Shown: positions 57,601-64,000 of the stretch, piece by piece
Position numbering within the stretch: position 1 is the first letter of the stretch
Layout of the letters: every line of letters starts with the position of its first letter
NCBI RefSeq assembly: GCF_014805625.2
Contig: NW_023998569.1
Span: 234,424 to 298,423 of the forward strand
DNA length: 64,000 bases
Source of the DNA: Glossina fuscipes
Lineage: Eukaryota; Arthropoda; Insecta; Diptera; Glossinidae
Direction of reading: 5' to 3'
The notes under the pieces: model-generated
Seen by the model: only the letters and a program-made list of their open reading frames with translations
Databases searched by the model: none
What the model was told of the DNA's origin: nothing
Position numbers and translations under genes: made by a program

Positions 57601-57865
57601 TTTTAAACTTGACCTCCTCTTGAAAATACATCGTCTCGGATTTAAATTGATATCCACAACTAGTAAAAGGCTTTTTTCTGAATTAATGCGTTTTGCGCAA
57701 ACGCTATTAATACATAGTGCAATGAAAAATTATTCTATATCTCTTACATTATTACAGATTGGGGTTTACACATCTCCTACTCAGGATTCTAATTTTGGCG
57801 ATGGCAAAAAAAAGGTTTATCATTTGGAAATATAGTAAATATATTACAGTTTTAAAAGCACTTAC
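54700..57865. other. Calx intron with dispersed repeat pieces
   Basis: About 3.2 kb. Segments near 55000-55570 and 56330-56850 have the moderate GC content and phrases (for example GGGCGGTGTTAG) I associate with dispersed non-coding repeats of flies, but I cannot name a family. The plus-strand frame at 56449-56718 is probably part of such a repeat, not a gene. Confidence 0.5.
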
Positions 57866-58014
57866 CTTAAACTCCTTACTTTCAATGATGCGCAGTAACG
57901 CACGTGTTGTTTCACCAGCTTTAGGACGGCCCAATAAAGCCATTTTGTCTTCTTCAGTTAGATCTTCGGGTGATTTTTGCTCAGCCGCTTGTATAAGTCC
58001 TGCCAATTCATCGT
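57866..58014 (-). CDS. Calx: Calx, exon for the end of the second Calx-beta region
   Basis: Two bases finish an Asp codon, then 49 codons: DELAGLIQAAEQKSPEDLTE, then EDKMALLGRPKAGETTRALL and RIIESKEFK. Acceptor TTGCTTAG, donor GTAAGT. LGRPKLGE is strictly conserved in NCX. This is the border between the Ca2+-sensing CBD2 and the linker. Earlier exons (Calx-beta domains, alpha-1 repeat, signal peptide) must lie beyond 58 kb; none was found before the window ends. Confidence 0.95.
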
Positions 58015-60212
58015 CTAAGCAATTGAATTTTTTTTTATTGTATTTTTTTTTTTTTTTTTTTTTCAAGAAAAAAAATATCGTATTAATAATCAAGTCCTGA
58101 TTAGGGATAACTATAGAATTTCAAAATATTTTAATAATCATATATATTAAAAAAAATAAGAAAAATTAATAAATAAAATAAAAAAAGAAAGATAAATGAA
58201 TATACAAATAAACAAAAGACATACTACTACATACAAATCAAAACAAGAGAGAGATAAAAAGCCAACTTTCACAAACACACCCATCATATAAATAACAATT
58301 AAATAAGAAAATTTTATAAAATTTATATAATTATTGCAAGCTTTAAAGTGTTACGCGCATATAACGAAATGAAGTGAAAGTATCCTCGCGCATAAGCCAA
58401 CACACATGCAAATAATGAGAAGAAGAGCCGGTTGAATGGAAAGACACTTACTCGAAATAGGAAGGGAGTGAAAATGAGACAATTAAAAACATGAAGAGAA
58501 ACTGACAACGAAAAATTGATTCACAATATTCAGACAGTGAAAGAAAACGTGAGAGGGAGAGAGAGAGAGAGAGAGACGGGGATAAAAAAAAGAGAGTAAG
58601 GTGAAGAGATCGTGAACAAATGAATTGGCAAATGCAACGCAAAACGTAAATTCTTAATTGCATTTTTTAAAGCAAAGTATGTAGGAATGAAGTTAGTTTG
58701 AAGTCATTTAATGCTCACGACTCTAAAGGCCCATGATAAATAAATGCATGACATTAACACGTTATGGAAATGACATATCTACGTTTTATAAAATATTTGT
58801 AAATAATTATTTTTCCTTAAGTTTATGATTAACTAAGGGGGAGAAAGAACTTTGTGTGATATTGTTTTCTTTGTATTTAAAGCAATTTTTATTTGATGCA
58901 CGCATCCATGAATATCATGTTATGAGGATACAATCATAGTAACTTTTGAGTGCGTGTTTATACTGATTACCTTGACGATAGTTTATTAAAAAGGATACTA
59001 AATCCGTATAAATTTCAATTTTGTCTATCTTTTGTTTTCAAGTTTTTCGAAAGGATGTCTTTACTTTATTTACCGGAAAGTATAAAAATTGTCTGTGAAT
59101 TTTGTTTGGACTACTGATGCGGAATGACCTATCTGATACTAGTTTACAAAAAGTATGACAAAAACATCTTTTGTTTTTTCTTAGTGATCACTCACAATAT
59201 ACCCCAAATGCGGACATTAGTTCGAGAGCATTGAGAAACACTCTTTAAAGCCTAAGAAATTAATTGGATTCCCGTTTAATAATGGACCAATTTACACAAG
59301 AGGAAATTTTAAAAGTGAAGAGAGAACGTTAAGTACGTGAGTTGTATACACAAAATTGTGAAGAACGTCAGTTGTACATACATAAGTGTATGCAATATTA
59401 AGATCATTGATTCTACGTAGCGTCATTTTTGAGTGATATGCTGCTGCATTTAATCTTTAATTTCGTTCGAAAAAAAGGAAAACGAAAAGAGTCTATGCAC
59501 AAATGCACAAGCGATCACATTGCATCGGTCAGCAATTGTAACTTAAATAGTTTTGTCGAATTGTCAAATATTCTTAATATTGCATACGTTAATGTAAAAG
59601 AAGTGCATTTGTCAGTTTGTGCATAAATTTATTATTTCCCACGGGAAAGTATCTTTGTTATTAGATTTCTGTAAAAACGCAATAAATTTTTGCATGACAG
59701 TCAGTCGACTAAAATCGATACATGTGATTTGTTGAGTGAGGTTCGCGTTTCCTTCAAGTTCCAAGTGCTTGAAAGGAAAAATAGGCAGCAGACGTGAAAA
59801 ATAGTGTCAGTCCAGATTTATGTGTTTGGATTAATCAACACTAACTCACATCTTAACATAAAGAATAGGGGTTTCGTCAAAATGCTAGTAGCAGCTAATA
59901 GCGGAAATGTCCCCAAAGCTTAGTTTTCATTCACTTTTTATTGTTACGATTAGTATTGTTTCTTCGAAATGTGACTTTTCCTTAGAAACTACAACAATTT
60001 TCAAAAAAATGACCTTGTGAACGAACGTGCATTATTAAATTCACTCAAACTCTTGAGGGGGAATCAAATAGCTGATAGTGTCCTTGATGCGTATTGCATG
60101 GTAAGTGCATTGCGGCTCTGTCTACGTTTTTGCATATCATTTAAATATTTATCAAACATATAAAATGCGACCAAAAACTTCTTTCAAGTGCCAATAAATA
60201 TGAAAGAGAAAT

Positions 60213-60482
60213 TCATTGAAATAAGTTATAAGAAATAATGATAACGCTAACGGACAGAGATATAAAAGGAGATATAAATGTTTTTTTTTTATAATCAATA
60301 AGATTTGCTACGATAGATTTCATCTGGATTTTAACGTTCTTAGCCAGACCCGGGGTAAAGTTGCTCTTTAAACGGAAGATGCTCTTGCGTTCCTTTAGTG
60401 CGGAATGGATAATCGAATTTTTACTTCTGGGTATGACAACTTCATAATCAGCTGCATTTAATACCAGCGTTGTGTACAACAT
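60213..60482 (-). pseudogene. Possible MSP/ASH-domain fragment
   Basis: The minus-strand frame begins with VLNAADYEVVIPRSKNS and continues ... SIFRLKSNFTPGLAKNVKIQ. The pattern 'F-(L/I)------(L/F)-PG-(A/S)--V-I-' after a short strand is that of MSP/ASH domains found in cilia-associated proteins such as CFAP221 and HYDIN. It ends in unrelated hydrophobic sequence. If real, it is a nested fragment in the Calx intron; chance similarity is quite possible. Confidence 0.22.
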
Positions 60483-61754
60483 ATAGGGTATGCTCTTTCA
60501 ACTGACTAATATTATCGTCGTTGATGTTTTCAAACTCATAACTAACTACTTATTCTCTTAATATTTTGTGTGCGTAACCAAATGTGTGGGTAACCAAGTC
60601 TAAAATTACCAATCAAAACCGCGTCCAACGTTCATTATTATCAATTCAATTATATCGTAGAGTTGAAGACAAGAAAATATAATGTGCAAACTTGACGAAA
60701 TGCGAGAGACCCGATAAAGAGAAAAGAAAAATGAATTTGTCCTCATAAACTAGCGTTGGATTAGCATAATTAAACAAGAATAATTAAACGGTAGTGAAGC
60801 TCAAAGAAAACAAATTTTTTCGACGTGATACAAAAGAAGGGTGAAGCCTTAGGGTAACGGTGTTATTTGTAGGACAAAATGAAGAATGACTTTAAGCGCC
60901 TTTCACGTCAGTCTTCATTAAAGACAGAAATGTAACGACCTGTCGTGATATCAGAAGTGTATTGGATCGAAGACGAAAAGATCTTCTCGGCAGCGGGGAA
61001 AAAAATGTTCTCAACACTTAACCTTATTTATGATGGTATGACATGCGTCACGTAAATTAAAGTAAGAAATTTTTTAACGTTACACATTAATGTTGACCCT
61101 GCATGCCATCGCATTGCAATTTTCTGATAAGTTCAAAGGTCACAGCAAAGATCATTTTATTATATATATGTATATATATAAATTAACTTTAAAGGAAAAA
61201 ACATTGAAATAACATTGAAACTAAAAAATGAAATAAAACAAAAAATAAAGCATTCTACGGGCGCTAAAAATTACTTACAATGGTTTTTTATTGAATTTCG
61301 TTTCAATTTTTTTCAAGGCATTAGTTCGATTTTTTTTATTGATTTGATTTCGATACGAGCGGCAGTATTATGATTAAATTCCAATTGCAACGTTGATACA
61401 TAATGGTTTGTATGCACATATGAATGAATAAATGAGTGTGGCACATATTGCGAATAGGAAGAAAGTGCGAGAATGATAGGGGTTGTTGCAGATGGTTTTT
61501 ATGTTGTTGCATTTTCGTTTAATTCAATTTAATTTTAGATCATTGTCATCGTTGTTGTTGTTGTTATTTTTAAGCAGCCACGAATTTTCATTTAGATTTT
61601 GTTTTAATTTTTAGTTCGGTTTTTCGATTTATTTGAAAGTTTTGGCAAATTTTTTAATTGCGCGCATAAAAGTATGCAAAGAATTGAGACACAATTACAA
61701 TAAAGTGGACAGGTGGTCGCGTTGATGAGCAGAAAGGCGCACGCATGTACGGAA

Positions 61755-61808
61755 GCGTACACATCCACGCACACAACACACGCGTACACATCCACGCACA
61801 CAACACAC
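61755..61808. repeat. 27-bp tandem duplication, CA-rich
   Basis: GCGTACACATCCACGCACAC followed by AACACAC occurs twice in tandem, then degenerates into (CA)n. Confidence 0.9.
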
Positions 61809-64000
61809 GCACACATACACACAAGAATAGCCGTTCGCATATGTCCATAGAACACAAGGTACAAATGCACGAATATGCGCGTTAGAATCAATGTAAAGAT
61901 ATGAGAATTAATTGAAATGCAAACATTTCAATAAAAAGGTCAGTGAAAATATTTTATAATTTTCATTTTTTGTATTTTTTTTTTTTTTAAATTTAACATT
62001 TATTTAAATTTAAGTATAATTTGATTTCAATAATTAAACGAACACAATAATGATGATAGTGATGATAATGATAATTATGAAGTTGATTATGATCAGTGAT
62101 TAGCGTTTATACGCCTAACACCGATAATCCATATTCATAGGAGTGTAAGCGAAGTATTGTTATTATTATTATTATACAAATTTATTGTTTGTTAAGCCCT
62201 CGCGCGGCATATTTGATAGCGTTTTCAGTAGCACACAATAATAATTTAATGATGATTGATTGAGAGTTGAACATTTACATATGCATTTATAGAAAGGCAT
62301 TCATTCGCATTAGTTTCGCACACATTGTCAGAGCGCAGAGTGTTTGGGTGAATTATTGCAAATTTACATAAATTTCAGTAGAAAAATTAAATTTAAATTT
62401 TCTTGTTTTTTTTTCTGTTTCTTTGGATGATTTTTGCTTGAGTAGGGTTGTATATGATTTTGAAAATTTTCAAAAATTAATGAAAAATTCTTTTAAATAG
62501 TTATTTTAGAGGAATTCAATTTCATTTAAGATTTTTGTCAGGACAAAAAAGCGCTTTACTTCTAAAAGGAATTTTGAAATGCTTTTAGTTCAAAAGGAAA
62601 ACTGATAAACAAAAGCAAGCAAAAACTATTTCAATTCGCCACGAAACGTATCTGCACCCACCACCTTAAGCGTGAGATTCCATCGATCGGGGTTGTATTT
62701 CAAAAGAACAAATAGGAGGAACGGACTTCTATAAATTCAGTCATGATTGTTGTAGGAACGTCTTTCCTAAATCTCGAACTTGAAATGCAATATTTGATAC
62801 CATACAAATTTCGATAGCACATCGATAAAGGTAGGAAATGTATGTAAGTATAAAAGTGCCAAAATTTTGTTTTTTCAAACTTTTTATGACCGGAGCGTTC
62901 CCAAAGCAGATTAGCCAAATTGTGTGATAAATTAATGTAAGTTTTAGCAAACTATTAGCTACTAGTTTTTGTTTCTGCGATAGTCGGTGCCCTGGTAAAC
63001 GGTGCAGGGAGAGAAGTACTTGATTTATTGCTTGGCGCAATCGGAAAGACGAACCTAAATCGATTAAGAAGTTGCTATAAGAGTGTTCAACTTTGTATTA
63101 CAGGGTTTGTAACCGTGGATGGACGGGCGAACAGATGGGAGTGCGAGAAATTGATACAATAATATTTACCTGCGGTTTACAAATTTTGGAACAAGTAAAA
63201 TGGACTCTTAAAGACATGAACTTAGCTTGCAGGTGAACGTTTTTGGCTTCCTATCACACATTTAAAATTTGCAATCGTTTCAAATACAAACGAACGAAGG
63301 GGCAGACTTTTGATTAAATTGTATCACAATTGACGTAAAAATGGCATGAGTTAATTTTCAGATTTTAATCCAATTCTTGCTATCGCAAACGTGACAGCAA
63401 CAGCCGCCAGACTGGAAAGTAGTCACCGTCAGTCAAACAAGCTTTGTTAAATTGACTCTCTTTCTTACAATTTTACGCCTATAAGGATAATAATGCGTAA
63501 ATCACAACCATAGTGATTAATAGTATGCCTCTGACTTTCGGTGGTGGGGAAAGGGAGAAAACAAACATTGAGAAGGACACATTCAGTTAGTGATTGTCAA
63601 CAAGCAAAACGCTTACCATAAAATATTATCTAAAAAAAAAAAATTAATTAAAAAATAAAACATAACAAAAAAAAAGCCTACAATACAGACTACGATACAA
63701 GAACAAAAAAATGCAAACAATACTCTCAAGTGCTTAATTGTGGTAAAAAATAGAAGCAATTGCTTTTTATACATTGTTCTTGTTATTGCTGTTGCTGTTT
63801 GTAAAACTTACTACGTTTAGCTGCACAAAAAAATTTGCAGTATTTGGTTTTGTTTTTTTTTTTTTTTTTATGTACACAGAGAGTGAATTAACACAAAACG
63901 GAAAAGAGACGGAAAGAAAGAAAGAGAGAGAGAAAGAGAAATACACACAAATAAATTTTTTTTTTTTTTTTAATTTTGTGGATGGTTTTAATTTTTTGTT

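Larger units (their letters stand above)
58015..64000. other. Calx upstream intron, no coding exon recognised
   Basis: About 6 kb without a convincing exon. Contains (GA)n at 58555-58577, a T-run at 58040-58063, a 27-bp tandem duplication at 61755-61808, a (TTA/ATT)n tract near 62160-62175, and GA-rich sequence at 63900-63945. No tRNA or other RNA seen. Confidence 0.5.

Noticed and set aside
62741..63040. 99-codon minus-strand frame near the right edge
   Set aside because: Considered as an upstream Calx exon, but there is no Calx-beta or alpha-1 motif and no suitable splice sites.

Overview
This is AT-rich eukaryotic DNA from an insect, most likely a higher dipteran; a tephritid-type fly is my guess rather than something the sequence proves. 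Split genes with GT/AG introns, an invertebrate Calx-type Na+/Ca2+ exchanger, a TSPAN13/31-type tetraspanin, and mariner, CR1-like, I-like and BEL/gypsy-like elements all fit. A single 100-base run of N marks a scaffold gap.

Layout. 1-11000: a decayed Maverick/Polinton (adintovirus-like) element. Left plus-strand genes (641-1189, and a spliced gene at 1359-1726) converge on a minus-strand morphogenesis block: adenain-type protease, major capsid, small basic core-like protein, penton-type minor capsid, then two small conserved proteins and an FtsK/A32-type packaging ATPase. The block is split by a CR1/Jockey-like non-LTR retrotransposon (about 4715-9300, minus strand), which also holds the gap. 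No polymerase or integrase was seen. 11000-17600: mostly non-coding, with a P-element/THAP9-like transposase relic and broken pieces of a Tipin-like gene and of eIF1AD lying head to head. 17600-23400 (minus): a possible coiled-coil exon and the 3' part of the tetraspanin gene, which has two alternative last exons. 23400-34700: intergenic DNA with a hairpin repeat array, retrotransposon relics, a solo LTR, a mariner relic, and a second, near-complete mariner lying between two pieces of a mitochondrial-type isoleucyl-tRNA synthetase. 35000-40620 (plus): an I-clade non-LTR element with ORF1 (CCHC knuckles) and ORF2 (endonuclease, RT, RNase H). 40600-48500: AT-rich, no gene recognised. 48576-58014 (minus): the last six coding exons of Calx, from the end of the regulatory loop through the alpha-2 repeat to the C-terminus. 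58015-64000: probably a Calx intron, with simple repeats.

Functional content. The host genes encode a plasma-membrane calcium exporter, a four-pass scaffold protein, and broken translation/replication genes. The rest is a layered record of mobile elements: a virus-like DNA transposon hit by a retrotransposon, a mariner next to an aminoacyl-tRNA synthetase exon, and two retrotransposons of different clades that share a 61-62 base block of 3' UTR. Many reading frames carry stops or one-base shifts; some could be assembly errors, but the number of independent breaks argues that most elements are dead.
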